Part shown: piece by piece, positions 23,805 to 32,715 of the stretch | Layout of the letters: each line of letters opens with the position of its first letter | How positions within the stretch are numbered: position 1 is the stretch's first letter | From: Phycisphaeraceae bacterium | GTDB lineage: Bacteria; Planctomycetota; Phycisphaerae; Phycisphaerales; Phycisphaeraceae | Length of the DNA: 64,000 bases | Reading direction: 5' to 3' | Assembly: GCA_020851735.1 (NCBI GenBank) | Contig: JADZCD010000034.1 | Span: 62,001 to 126,000 of the forward strand | The notes under the pieces: model-generated | Told to the model about the DNA's origin: nothing | Seen by the model: the letters and a program-made list of their open reading frames with translations, nothing else | The model's database searches: none | Made by a program: the position numbers and the translations under genes

Positions 23805-25343
23805 TTAAATCCCATAAACCCGGCCCAACCTGTTCTGCAAATACCGCAGCAACGGCTCATGACTCAGCGGCCTGCCCGTCACCTCCTGACACAACTCCGC
23901 CGCCCGATACCGCATCCCCTGGCGGTGAATCTTCTCCCTTAGCCAATTCAGCAGCGGCGAAAAATCCCCACGCTCAAACCGCTGCTCCAAGTCCGGAATC
24001 GCCGCCTGGACCGTCTCAAGAAACTGGGCTGCGTAAAGATTCCCCAGCGTGTAGGTGGGGAAATATCCAAACAATCCCATGGACCAGTGAATGTCCTGCA
24101 GGCACCCCTGGGCATCATCAGGCACAACCACGCCCAGATACTCCTGATAGCGCGCGTTCCAATAGGCCGGCAGATCCGCGACTTTCAAGCGGCCGCTCAA
24201 TAGCGCCCGTTCAATGTCAAAGCGGATCATAATGTGCAGGTTGTACGTCAATTCATCCGCCGCCGTGCGGATCAGCCCCGGCTCAACCCGATTGGCCCAC
24301 GCATACAGATCCTCCGCCCGGGCGCCTCCAGCCGCGGGAAAATGCTCCTTCAGCGGCCCGCAGAACCACTTCCAGAACCCTTGCGAATGCCCGACACAGC
24401 ATTCCCACATGCGGCTCTGGCTTTCGTGAATACCCAGGGACACATATTGCCCCATCGGCGCGCCGCCGTGCTCGGCGGGCAGACTCTGGCTGTACAAGCC
24501 GTGCCCCATTTCGTGCATCAAGCTGCCGAAGGACAAACCCGTCATGCCGTCCTGCCCAGCCAGCCGCACCGTCATGCGCACGTCCGTCGGATGCAGGCTG
24601 ACGCAGAACGGGTGCGCCGAGCGATCCAGCAACCCGCGCGCAAAATCAAAACCCATCGTGGCCGCCAGAAAGCGCAGTAATTCGTCTTGCTTGGCCACGG
24701 GCACGCGTATGTCCGCCAGCGGATTAACAAACGCCCGTTTGCAGCTGGTGATTTTCGCCAGGAGCGGCAGCAGCGCCGCCCGCAGCGGCGTCAACACTTT
24801 CTCCATGTCCCTGGCTGTGCAACCGGGCTCAAAGTCCTCCGCCAGGGCGTCCCAAGCTTCGCCGCCCGCCGGCACGCCATAGTGCTCCACCTTGCGCAGG
24901 GCAATTTCCACCGTCTTTTCCAGCCACGGCGCAAACCGCCCAAAATCGTTGGCCTTGCGAGCTTCCGCCCATGCGTGGCTGGCGGTGGAAGCCAGCGTGG
25001 CCGCCTCTTCCGCCAACGCGGGCGGAATCTTCAGGGCCCGCTCGAAAGATCGGCCGATCTCCCGCAGGTTCACCGCCGGCGGAGCAAGCCGATCGGCCTG
25101 CAGCCGACCATCGGCCCGACATTGCGCCAGCAGTTTTCCCACCCGCGTGCTGGTGGCCATCTCATGAATCATCCTCGCCAGCTGCCCCATCTGCCGGCCG
25201 CGATGCGCCACCGCTGCCGGCGGCATGCGTGTTTCCTGATCAAAGTGCAGCAACTGATTCGTGCTCGCAAGCAGGCTGACCTGCTCAACTTCAGCCAAAA
25301 GCAGTGCGTAGGGATGATCCGCCGCCAGCGTATGGGTAGCCAT
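23805..25343 (-). CDS. M32 carboxypeptidase (carboxypeptidase Taq family)
   Basis: A 512-residue protein, full length for family M32. The zinc motif HEMGH (LMHEMGHGLYSQ) is present, with the downstream Glu-containing GIHESQSRMWE segment, and the N-terminal LLHFDQETRMPPAAVAHR region typical of the family is intact. Cytoplasmic metallo-carboxypeptidase with broad specificity, removing C-terminal residues from peptides; no signal peptide. Next gene upstream in its direction is the Fur-family gene, about 120 bases away. Confidence 0.93.
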   Translation of the reverse strand: MATHTLAADHPYALLLAEVEQVSLLASTNQLLHFDQETRMPPAAVAHRGRQMGQLARMIHEMATSTRVGKLLAQCRADGRLQADRLAPPAVNLREIGRSFERALKIPPALAEEAATLASTASHAWAEARKANDFGRFAPWLEKTVEIALRKVEHYGVPAGGEAWDALAEDFEPGCTARDMEKVLTPLRAALLPLLAKITSCKRAFVNPLADIRVPVAKQDELLRFLAATMGFDFARGLLDRSAHPFCVSLHPTDVRMTVRLAGQDGMTGLSFGSLMHEMGHGLYSQSLPAEHGGAPMGQYVSLGIHESQSRMWECCVGHSQGFWKWFCGPLKEHFPAAGGARAEDLYAWANRVEPGLIRTAADELTYNLHIMIRFDIERALLSGRLKVADLPAYWNARYQEYLGVVVPDDAQGCLQDIHWSMGLFGYFPTYTLGNLYAAQFLETVQAAIPDLEQRFERGDFSPLLNWLREKIHRQGMRYRAAELCQEVTGRPLSHEPLLRYLQNRLGRVYGI

Positions 25344-25421
25344 GGGGTAAAATTGTAGCCGAAGCTGCCGCAGCGCAAATGTCTGCGTAGATCCGCCCGA
25401 GGCTGTCAGTGGGCCGGGGAC

Positions 25422-25477
25422 CTACTTCCGGGAGTCTACTTCCGGGGGTCTACTTCCGGGGGTCTACTTCCGGGGGC
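25422..25477. repeat. four 14-bp tandem repeats at the fur-family gene 3' end
   Basis: Copies of CTACTTCCGGGGGT (first copy with GGGAGT) at 25422-25435, 25436-25449, 25450-25463 and 25464-25477, followed by two degenerate TTCCGGGGGC-like units to about 25508. The fourth copy provides the TAG stop of the Fur-family gene (minus strand), and the degenerate units encode its Arg/Pro tail. Confidence 0.8.
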
Positions 25478-25955
25478 GTGGGTTCCGGGGGCGGAAATTC
25501 CGGGGACGGGCGTGAGCGTGGGCGTGGGAGCAGGACCGGCGCGGCGTGGCGATGCGTGAATCGCCGCATTTGGGGCAAGTGCCCAGAATCGTCAATTCAT
25601 GATCCTGGACCACAAATCCGCCCGGCAGCACCGTACCCGGCGGCATCTGGAGCATGCAGCCTTCCATATCAAACACCTGGTTGCAGCGGGTACAGCGGAA
25701 GTGGTGGTGATGCTCCAACTCAGCCGACTCATAGCGCGTCTGCCCATCCGGCAGCGTCACCGCCCGGATCTGCTGCGCTTCCAGGAGCAGGTTGATTGTG
25801 CGATAGACCGTGGCTATGCCCAGATTGGGAATCCGCTTGCCCGCCTGATCCAGAACCTCCCCCACCGTCAGCGGGCCGTGCGCCTGGTTAATAACGTCCA
25901 GCACCGCCCGCCGTTGAGCTGTGTTACGCTTGCCGACCTGGTTGGTTTTAGGCAC
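25464..25955 (-). CDS. Fur-family transcriptional regulator
   Basis: A 163-residue metal-dependent regulator. Winged helix: QRRAVLDVINQAHGPLTVGE and PNLGIATVYRTINLLLEA (recognition helix ATVYRTI). The dimerisation/metal domain has HHHHFRCTRC, a second CPKC pair for structural zinc, and DHELTILG. The family regulates iron, zinc, manganese or peroxide genes; which metal is not decidable here. Odd: the last 20 or so residues (HAHAHARPRNFRPRNPRPRK) are unlike Fur proteins and are encoded by the GC-rich repeat that also supplies the stop codon. Confidence 0.9.
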   Translation of the reverse strand: MPKTNQVGKRNTAQRRAVLDVINQAHGPLTVGEVLDQAGKRIPNLGIATVYRTINLLLEAQQIRAVTLPDGQTRYESAELEHHHHFRCTRCNQVFDMEGCMLQMPPGTVLPGGFVVQDHELTILGTCPKCGDSRIATPRRSCSHAHAHARPRNFRPRNPRPRK

Positions 25956-26051
25956 AAGGGTCTCAAGCAGAGGTTCGGTAGATCCAAATCACCGCCTGAA
26001 ATTGTAAGTCAGAACCCGCCTAAGCCAAAGTCCCCATTTCCGCCGCCGCGT

Positions 26052-27440
26052 TCACGTCCAGGCGACCTCGCGATAGGCCTTGACGTCAGGCTCAATCCGT
26101 CGCGACTCAACCTTCACGCTCTGCCTGCCTTTACGGGCATCGGGCCACCACCCCGCCCCCAAACCCGCCACCACCGCCGCCCCCAGCGCCGCGGCGTCCG
26201 CCGCCCCCGGTATCACCACCGGCCGACCCAGAATCGACGCCGCAATCGACGCCCACAGCGAACTCTTGGCCGAACCGCCCATCATCACGATCTGCGCCTG
26301 CGGATTTGGACGAATCTCCACGCGCTTCAGCCACGTCCGGGCCTCCACGCACATGCCCTCCATCACCGCCCGCAACAGATCCCCACGCCGATGATCCAAT
26401 CGCCAGTTCGACCACCCCGCCTGCCTCTGCCCGCCCACACACGGCGCAAATCGCAACCCCTTGGTCCCCGGCTCAGCCGCCGCCGCTTCCTTTTCCGCTT
26501 CCTTTAAATCCGTCAAGCCGCACAGCCCCACCACCTGATCGTAGTACCCGTTGCCAGCCGACAACGCCCCTAAGGAGCCCCACCCACCCGTCACCGCCGG
26601 GGCATTGAACAACCCCAGACTCGCCGTCGCATCCAGCTCCGCGGTCATCGCCATCAGCACCCACGCCGTGCCGGTCGACAGCATCACCTGCCCCGGCTCG
26701 ATCACTCCACCGCCCAGAGCCGCACAGTGCTGATCGTGCATCGGCGTCATCACCACCGCCTTCTGGCCGCCGTCCAATCCCCACTCCCCCGCCACTTCCT
26801 GCCGCAATTCCCCCAGCGTCCGGCCCGCGCCCACCAGCAAAGGCAGGCTCTCCGACTTGACCCCCGCCGCCGCCAGCAATTCTCCGTCCCACGCCTGGCG
26901 ATGAATGTTCAGCAGTCCCGTCATCGCCCCATTTGAGCCATCCGTCCCGCTGCGCCCGGTCATCCAGCGCGCACACCAATCATCCACAAACGAAATCCTC
27001 GCCACCCGCCGAAAATCCTCAAGCTTGTTCTTCGCCAGCCAGCGCAACAACGGCAAGGCCAACCCCGGATCATTCCTGCCCGTCCGGCCGGCAAAATACG
27101 CTTCCCCGTGCTCTGCCCGCAAAGAAGCCGATATCTCTTTCGCCCGCCCGTCCATCCAGGAATAAATCGGGCCGATCGGCTCATCCCGCTCGTCCAGCAG
27201 CATCAGCGCCCCGCCCTGCGTCGATAGTCCCACTCCCAAAATCCGACTTCCCCCCGCCACCTGCCTCACCGCCGCCGCCACCGCCCGCCGCAACTCCGCC
27301 GGGTCCTGCTCAAACCATCCGCCCTGCGGACTGTTTAAACCATAATTCACCGCCGACGTCGGGCCCGGCCGGCCGTCCTCACCGAGCACCACCGCCTTGA
27401 TCGCCGTCGTGCCGATGTCAATGCCCAAAACGCCGTTCAA
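26052..27440 (-). CDS. FGGY-family carbohydrate kinase (xylulokinase-like)
   Basis: A 462-residue protein if started at TTG 27440, which has AGGAG eight bases upstream; the ATG at 27476 would add 12 residues encoded by a G-rich tract and is less likely. N-terminal phosphate-binding motif GIDIGTTAIKAV, central DQHCAALGGGVIEPGQ and STGTAW, and a C-terminal ATP-site region (MMGGSAKSSLWASIAASILG). It phosphorylates a ketose or polyol with ATP. Last gene of the minus-strand cluster, 60 bases behind the isomerase-like gene. Confidence 0.87.
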   Translation of the reverse strand: MNGVLGIDIGTTAIKAVVLGEDGRPGPTSAVNYGLNSPQGGWFEQDPAELRRAVAAAVRQVAGGSRILGVGLSTQGGALMLLDERDEPIGPIYSWMDGRAKEISASLRAEHGEAYFAGRTGRNDPGLALPLLRWLAKNKLEDFRRVARISFVDDWCARWMTGRSGTDGSNGAMTGLLNIHRQAWDGELLAAAGVKSESLPLLVGAGRTLGELRQEVAGEWGLDGGQKAVVMTPMHDQHCAALGGGVIEPGQVMLSTGTAWVLMAMTAELDATASLGLFNAPAVTGGWGSLGALSAGNGYYDQVVGLCGLTDLKEAEKEAAAAEPGTKGLRFAPCVGGQRQAGWSNWRLDHRRGDLLRAVMEGMCVEARTWLKRVEIRPNPQAQIVMMGGSAKSSLWASIAASILGRPVVIPGAADAAALGAAVVAGLGAGWWPDARKGRQSVKVESRRIEPDVKAYREVAWT

Positions 27441-27456
27441 GCCTGTTTCTCCTGCA

Positions 27457-27496
27457 TCCCAACCCCCAATCCCCAACCCCTAATCCCTAACCCCTC
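27457..27496 (-). other. G-rich tract with G-quadruplex potential before the kinase gene
   Basis: On the coding (minus) strand, six or more runs of three to five G separated by TTA, ATT, TT or ATT spacers, reading like degenerate TTAGGGG/TTGGGG repeats. It lies in the 60-base gap between isomerase and kinase genes, just upstream of the kinase ribosome-binding site. Confidence 0.6.
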
Positions 27497-27500
27497 TCTT

Positions 27501-28907
27501 TCACCCCACCACCACCGCCTCGATCCCCATCATCTTCGCCAGCGCCGTAAATAAGTGCACACGATTGCCCGCGATCAAGGCCTGATGATGCGACCCGCCC
27601 GACTCGCTCCAACTCCTAAGGAAATCATTGAGTTTCGCCGCCGGGGCGAACTTAAAGTGCGGGTGCGCCACGTGATCGAACGGACCCCAATCCATCACCC
27701 GTCCTTCAGCGATCACCATGCGGAACGTTCCCCCCGGCGCCCCACAGAGCGACGCCAGCGTCACCGCGCCCGGCTCAAGCACAAACGCCGGCGTGGCGGG
27801 CGGGAACGGCGTAGGAGCGATATTAAACGGGCGCGGCACCAGACGCGGCTTGCGATCCTTGCGCGCCATCAGGTAATTGCACTCGCCCATGTGGGCCATC
27901 ACCACCGAACCATCCGCGAAGTCAATGCAGAACATTTCCGTGAAATTCGCCGGGCCCGCCACCTTCTGCAACGCCGCCACCAGCGACGCACACGCCACGT
28001 CGCCCTCCCCCGCGTAACCATAGCCATCCGCCAGCAAGCGTGAGGCCGCCAAAAACGGCAGCGTGGGCACGCGCCCATCCTCCGACACCGTCAAGAAGTG
28101 CACCGCCATCCCCGCCAGGCGATCCTCCCGCGTAATCTTCTCCAACGCCAAGCTCGTGCGCACCGCCGCCTCATGCTGGGCTTCGGTCAGCTCCGGCGAA
28201 ACATCGAATATCTTCTTGTTTTCCGCGATCCGCCCCGCCACCTCCGCCGGCGCCGCCTCCTCCGCCAGCTTGGCGATCCGGGCCGGCTCCACCGGAATAA
28301 TCAGCGGGCCGACGCGCCACGCAAAGGCCGTTTCATCCACCGCAAAATCCCCCATCCCCGCCATCGGCCGCCCCACGATGCCCAAGCGCATCCGCCGCAA
28401 CAGCCCACGCATGTGGGCCGCCTGGCACTGATCACGCAACGACGCCACGGTCTCCGCATCGCGCCAATCGCCGACCACGATCGGCGCCTTCCGCCCGCCG
28501 CGCAAGAGCACGTTGGCCAAGTCCTGTATCCCGTGCACCCCGTGATTGAGCATAAAGAAATCAGGCCCCGGCACCGCCCCCGTCCCCACGTCCGGCTGCG
28601 TGTCCAGCAGCACCACCGGCAAAAACGTCTCACACAACGCGCTGACGCTGATCAGGCTCGGCGCATACGTCAGACACACCACCACAATCAGGTCACACTG
28701 CTCCTGCTCAAAGCGCCGCACCGCCGCGTCCACCAGCTCCCGGCTGTTGCACACCCCCGGCCACACCACCTGGGCAAAATCCCACGTCGCCGCCATTTGG
28801 CGGGCAAAGCCATCCTGCTTCTGGCGCGTCTGCGGGCCGATGCGCTCGTAAAGCTCGGGCATCAAACCCAGCAAACCGATCTTCGCCGCACCTGTCGTGG
28901 TCGTCAC
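27501..28907 (-). CDS. L-fucose/L-arabinose isomerase-family protein
   Basis: A 468-residue protein with GTG start at 28907 preceded by AAGGAG. N-terminal segment KIGLLGLMPELYERIGPQTR, then CDLIVVVCLTYAPSLI and VVLLDTQPDVGTGAV match the fucose/arabinose isomerase-like superfamily; C-terminal ESGGSHHQALIAGNR includes a conserved His pair near the metal site. Likely interconverts an aldose and a ketose to feed the kinase and aldolase of the cluster. Substrate unknown. Confidence 0.8.
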   Translation of the reverse strand: MTTTTGAAKIGLLGLMPELYERIGPQTRQKQDGFARQMAATWDFAQVVWPGVCNSRELVDAAVRRFEQEQCDLIVVVCLTYAPSLISVSALCETFLPVVLLDTQPDVGTGAVPGPDFFMLNHGVHGIQDLANVLLRGGRKAPIVVGDWRDAETVASLRDQCQAAHMRGLLRRMRLGIVGRPMAGMGDFAVDETAFAWRVGPLIIPVEPARIAKLAEEAAPAEVAGRIAENKKIFDVSPELTEAQHEAAVRTSLALEKITREDRLAGMAVHFLTVSEDGRVPTLPFLAASRLLADGYGYAGEGDVACASLVAALQKVAGPANFTEMFCIDFADGSVVMAHMGECNYLMARKDRKPRLVPRPFNIAPTPFPPATPAFVLEPGAVTLASLCGAPGGTFRMVIAEGRVMDWGPFDHVAHPHFKFAPAAKLNDFLRSWSESGGSHHQALIAGNRVHLFTALAKMMGIEAVVVG

Positions 28908-28934
28908 AGCTTAGTCTCCTTGGCTCGCCTAAAC

Positions 28935-30008
28935 CTACCACCGCAGCGCCGCCGCCGTTTCACCCAGCAGCTGCGCGGAGTTGCGATAAAACACGTCTTC
29001 CACGTCCCCGCGTGACAAACCGCAATTCTCCGCCGCCTTGCGGAAGGAATCAATCTGCTGATACAGGAAAAACGTGTACTGGTCGTCACCCGCCGCCGGC
29101 CGCCGCGTGCGCTTATCCTCCCAATCCGCCTGGTAGATCACGTTCACGTACTCGCCCTTGACGTCCAGCCGCTGCCCGCGAAACGCCAGAATCGGCAAAT
29201 CCGAGCCATACATGATCCGCTTGGGCCCCACCGCCTTGATCAGCGTCTCCATGATCGGCTGGCAATCGTTGGCGCAGAAGTCCCAGAGCAGATTCGTGCA
29301 CTGCGCCAGCCGCTTGATCGCGTCGTGACCGTCCGGCGTGTTCGTGTACGCCCGCCCGATGTGCGCGATGATCAGCTTCAGCTTCGGATAGCGCCGGTTG
29401 ATCTCCTCCAATTGCGTCAGATTAAACTCATCCGCGATCCGCCGATCCCCGCGCGGCACGTGCAGCATGACGATCAGCCGATGCTCATTCGCCCACTCCA
29501 GGTGCTCGTGTGGCAGCATGTCAAATATTTTTACATCCTTGGTCGGCACGCGCGTGGGCATCGTCGGATACGGCTTAAGCCCCAGAAAACGCCCCGCCTT
29601 AAAACGCTTCTCCAGCTCCTGCACCGACCAATACGGGCTTTCCAAAAGCAAACCCCACAGCCGATCCGACCCGTACTTCGTCAGCGACTCCGCCACATAC
29701 GCGTTCTCTTCCTCAATCCGTTCCGGGCGCGGATGCCCGAACACCAGCGGCCGCACGTCCTTGCCCGGAAACATCTTGATCTGCCAGTCGAAATATTCCT
29801 CGATCCGCAATCCCCGGGCATTGGTCACCCGCACCGCCCAATCCGTCGGCGGCTCGCTCGCCGGCTCGCATGCGCTGATGTGCCCGTGAATGTCAATGAA
29901 CTTCTCCGGCAGAAAGCCTTTCAGTCGCTCCTGATAGAACGCCATGTCCACGTCAAAATAATGGCGATTGGGAGCCAGAAAACCCTTGCGCAAGTCGGGA
30001 ATACTCAT
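28935..30008 (-). CDS. amidohydrolase-family protein (TIM-barrel metal hydrolase)
   Basis: 357 residues; ATG 30008 with GGAG upstream. FIDIHGHISACEP supplies the HxH metal motif; LKPYPTMPT, VMLHVPRG, KLIIAHIGRAY and MYGSDLPILAF give the conserved Lys, His, His and Asp positions of PF04909-type amidohydrolases. Such enzymes hydrolyse lactones or decarboxylate; a sugar-lactone hydrolase role would suit the Gfo/Idh dehydrogenases next to it (inference). Confidence 0.82.
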   Translation of the reverse strand: MSIPDLRKGFLAPNRHYFDVDMAFYQERLKGFLPEKFIDIHGHISACEPASEPPTDWAVRVTNARGLRIEEYFDWQIKMFPGKDVRPLVFGHPRPERIEEENAYVAESLTKYGSDRLWGLLLESPYWSVQELEKRFKAGRFLGLKPYPTMPTRVPTKDVKIFDMLPHEHLEWANEHRLIVMLHVPRGDRRIADEFNLTQLEEINRRYPKLKLIIAHIGRAYTNTPDGHDAIKRLAQCTNLLWDFCANDCQPIMETLIKAVGPKRIMYGSDLPILAFRGQRLDVKGEYVNVIYQADWEDKRTRRPAAGDDQYTFFLYQQIDSFRKAAENCGLSRGDVEDVFYRNSAQLLGETAAALRW

Positions 30009-30070
30009 GGAATATGTCTCCGTATTTTTGGCGGCAGATCACGACCTCCGTCCCGCCGCTCGTTTCCCAT

Positions 30071-31222
30071 TTAGCCGATGTTCACCACTTGTCCGTTACG
30101 CTCCGATGCCAGCGCCGCGGTGAAAATCTCATGCGTCAGCGCCGTCTCGCTGGGCGTCACACAACCGAAAGCAAGCTGGGCACTATTTCCCTGCTGAATC
30201 TGCTCGAAAAACGCCGCCAGCATCTGCAAAATCGCGTCGCTGAAGCCGAACTCAAAAATCCCCCCCGTGATCGTCTTGTACGCCGACTGATAGCCCAAAT
30301 CCTCGCTCTGCCAGATCTGCGCTCCGCCCGGCTCATACGCCAGCGTCTCGAGCGTGCGCGGTCGCTTGGTGTTGAACCGCGCGCAATAGCGGTCGCCGCT
30401 CACCGACAAATACCACGTGTCCGTCTGCCCCGGCGCGATGCGCTGCGTCTTGGCCGTCAGCGGAAAACGGTAACCGTCATTTTCAATCTCACAAAACAGC
30501 GTCGCGTTGTCCCACGTGTCGCACGGCACCATCTTGCCCGTCGCGTCCTTGCGCTGCGGCACGATGTTGGACAAGATCGCCCGCACGTTCCGCGGCCGCC
30601 AGCCGAAGCGCAACGGCACGTGCCAGACGTGCATCCCCAAGTCGCCCATGCAGCCGTATTCCCCGTTGTGTTCCACCTGCCGCTTCCAGTTGATCGGCTT
30701 GCTGGGGTCCAGGTCCGAGCTGTGCAGGAACCCGCACTCGACCTCCAGAATCCGCCCGAATTTCTTCTGCCGCCACGCCTGCACGATCCGCTGCACTCCC
30801 GGAAAATACGGAAACTCCGACGAGCAGCGCACCACCACCCGCGGATTTTCCGCGATCGCCTTCATCACCGCCGCATTCGCCTTGCGGTCAATGCCGAACG
30901 GCTTTTCGCCCAGCAGATGCTTGCCCGCCCGAATCGTGTCGATGTAGAACTTCTCGTGCATCGCGTGCGGCACCGCGCAGTACACCGCGTCCACGTTCGG
31001 ATTGGCCAAGAGCTCGTGGTAATCCGTCGTCGCCTGCTTGACGCTGGGAAAATGCTCCGTAAACCACCCCAGCGTCTCGACCGGCACGCTGCACACCGCC
31101 GTCAGCTCCACCTTCACCGGATAGTCCGCCAGATGGCACCACCGCGCCACCGCCGACGCCACTTCCTTGCCCATCAGCCCGCCGCCGATGATGCCCAGCC
31201 GAATGCTTGCCGCCTTGCCCAT
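30071..31222 (-). CDS. Gfo/Idh/MocA-family oxidoreductase (1)
   Basis: 383 residues; ATG 31222 follows AGGAAAAGC. N-terminal Rossmann motif RLGIIGGGLMGKEVAS, AVYCAVPHAMHEKFYIDTIR, then the family EKP motif in GKHLLGEKPFGIDRK. The C-terminal alpha/beta domain contains GCMGDLGMHVWHVPL, with the His typical of catalysis. NAD(P)-dependent oxidation of a sugar or cyclitol. Flanked by the aminotransferase and amidohydrolase genes, 62-70 bases apart. Confidence 0.87.
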   Translation of the reverse strand: MGKAASIRLGIIGGGLMGKEVASAVARWCHLADYPVKVELTAVCSVPVETLGWFTEHFPSVKQATTDYHELLANPNVDAVYCAVPHAMHEKFYIDTIRAGKHLLGEKPFGIDRKANAAVMKAIAENPRVVVRCSSEFPYFPGVQRIVQAWRQKKFGRILEVECGFLHSSDLDPSKPINWKRQVEHNGEYGCMGDLGMHVWHVPLRFGWRPRNVRAILSNIVPQRKDATGKMVPCDTWDNATLFCEIENDGYRFPLTAKTQRIAPGQTDTWYLSVSGDRYCARFNTKRPRTLETLAYEPGGAQIWQSEDLGYQSAYKTITGGIFEFGFSDAILQMLAAFFEQIQQGNSAQLAFGCVTPSETALTHEIFTAALASERNGQVVNIG

Positions 31223-31292
31223 GCTTTTCCTTTCACCGCTGCCCCGCAGCCCGCGCGGACGCCGCCGTTCCTGGCCTTATTCCCACGCACGC

Positions 31293-32678
31293 TTACTTGC
31301 CGTACCCCAATTCGCGCTCCACTTCGCCGATGGATTCATCAATTATGTCCATGCACTTCTGCGCCGTCGGCTCATCCATCACGATCGGCGGGCTCATGCG
31401 CAGAATGTGCCCTGCCGGTATCCACGCCAATCCCTTGGCAAACGCCCGCTGATACACCCGCTTGCCCGCCTCATCGAACGGCTCCTTGGTCTTGCGGTCC
31501 TTGACTAGCTCCACCCCCATCAAGCAGCCCTTCACCCGCACGTCGCCGACAATCGGATGTTCCTTCTTCATCTTCTCCAGCCGCTTGGCGAACAGCGCCT
31601 CCAGCCGCTGGGCGTTTTCCAGCAGTCCTTCTTCCTCAATCGCCTCGATCGACGCCAGCGCCGCCGCACACGCCATCGGATTGCCCCCGTAGCTGGTCGA
31701 GGCTGAAATCTTCTCAATCGCCTCGCCGTATTCCTTCTTGGCCACCATCGCCGTCACCGGGAATCCGTTGCCGAAACCCTTGCCGATCGTCACCACGTCC
31801 GGCGTCACGTTCCAATGCTCCATCGCCAGCCACTTGCCGGTGCGCCCCATCGACGTCAGCACTTCGTCGGCAAACAGCATGATCTTCCGCTGGTCGCACC
31901 ACTTCCGCAGTTTGGGGAAAAAGTCATCCGGCGGGAAGATCGAGCCCGCCCAGCCCTGGATGGGCTCGAGCACGATCGCGGCGATCTGCCCGATGGTCGA
32001 CTCCGCGATAAATTCATCGTAGAAGCGGAAGTACGCGTCCGTGTCAATCGTCCCGTCCGCCTTGGTCCACAGCGGCCGATACGGGTCCGGCCGCGGCATC
32101 ATGTAAAAGCCCGACGCCCGCGACGGGCCGCTGCTGTAGTTGATCCGCGCCAGACTCACCGCGTGCCCGCTCTTGCCGTGAAAATCACGATAACACGACA
32201 GAAACTCGTGCTTATTCTGCGCCGCCCGGCACAGCCGCAGCCCCGCCTCCACCGCCGTCGTCCCCGAGTCATACAACTGCATCGCCGTCAGCTCGCCGCC
32301 CGGCAGAATCCCCGCCAGCTTCTCCAGCAGCTTCGCCTTGATCGGCGTCGTAAAGTCATGGCAGTTCATCAGCGTCTTGGCGTAATGCGCCACCGCCTCG
32401 GACACTTTCGGATGACAGTGCCCCAGCGTCGTGACGTAAATCCCCGACGAAAAATCCAGGTACACGTTGCCGTCCACGTCCGTCAGCGTCACCCCGTGGC
32501 CCTTTTCAAAACACACGGGAAACAGCTTGACCTGACCCGAATACCCCTTCATGAACTGCGCCGCCCGCGCGTGCATGGCCTTGGACTTCGGGCCCGGCAA
32601 TTCCTTGGTCACCAGTTTGGGCAACTGCGTCAGATCCACGCACGCCCAGGCAATGTCCGGTGCTGTCATCGTCGTCAT
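31293..32678 (-). CDS. class III PLP-dependent aminotransferase
   Basis: 461 residues; ATG 32678 with AAGGAG. Conserved blocks: YLDFSSGIYVTTLGHCHPKV, LYDSGTTAVEAGLRL (the SG.EA.E region), AAIVLEPIQGWAG, LFADEVLTSMGRTGKW (Asp for the pyridine N), VTIGKGFGNGFPVTAM with the Schiff-base Lys, then STSYGGNP. Family members transfer amino groups between amines and keto acids or sugars. With two Gfo/Idh enzymes this could act on an aminocyclitol or amino sugar; a GABA or ornithine transaminase-like role cannot be excluded. Confidence 0.9.
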   Translation of the reverse strand: MTTMTAPDIAWACVDLTQLPKLVTKELPGPKSKAMHARAAQFMKGYSGQVKLFPVCFEKGHGVTLTDVDGNVYLDFSSGIYVTTLGHCHPKVSEAVAHYAKTLMNCHDFTTPIKAKLLEKLAGILPGGELTAMQLYDSGTTAVEAGLRLCRAAQNKHEFLSCYRDFHGKSGHAVSLARINYSSGPSRASGFYMMPRPDPYRPLWTKADGTIDTDAYFRFYDEFIAESTIGQIAAIVLEPIQGWAGSIFPPDDFFPKLRKWCDQRKIMLFADEVLTSMGRTGKWLAMEHWNVTPDVVTIGKGFGNGFPVTAMVAKKEYGEAIEKISASTSYGGNPMACAAALASIEAIEEEGLLENAQRLEALFAKRLEKMKKEHPIVGDVRVKGCLMGVELVKDRKTKEPFDEAGKRVYQRAFAKGLAWIPAGHILRMSPPIVMDEPTAQKCMDIIDESIGEVERELGYGK

Positions 32679-32715
32679 AAGTCAATACTCCTTATCGAAT
32701 CGCTGGCTTCACCAC

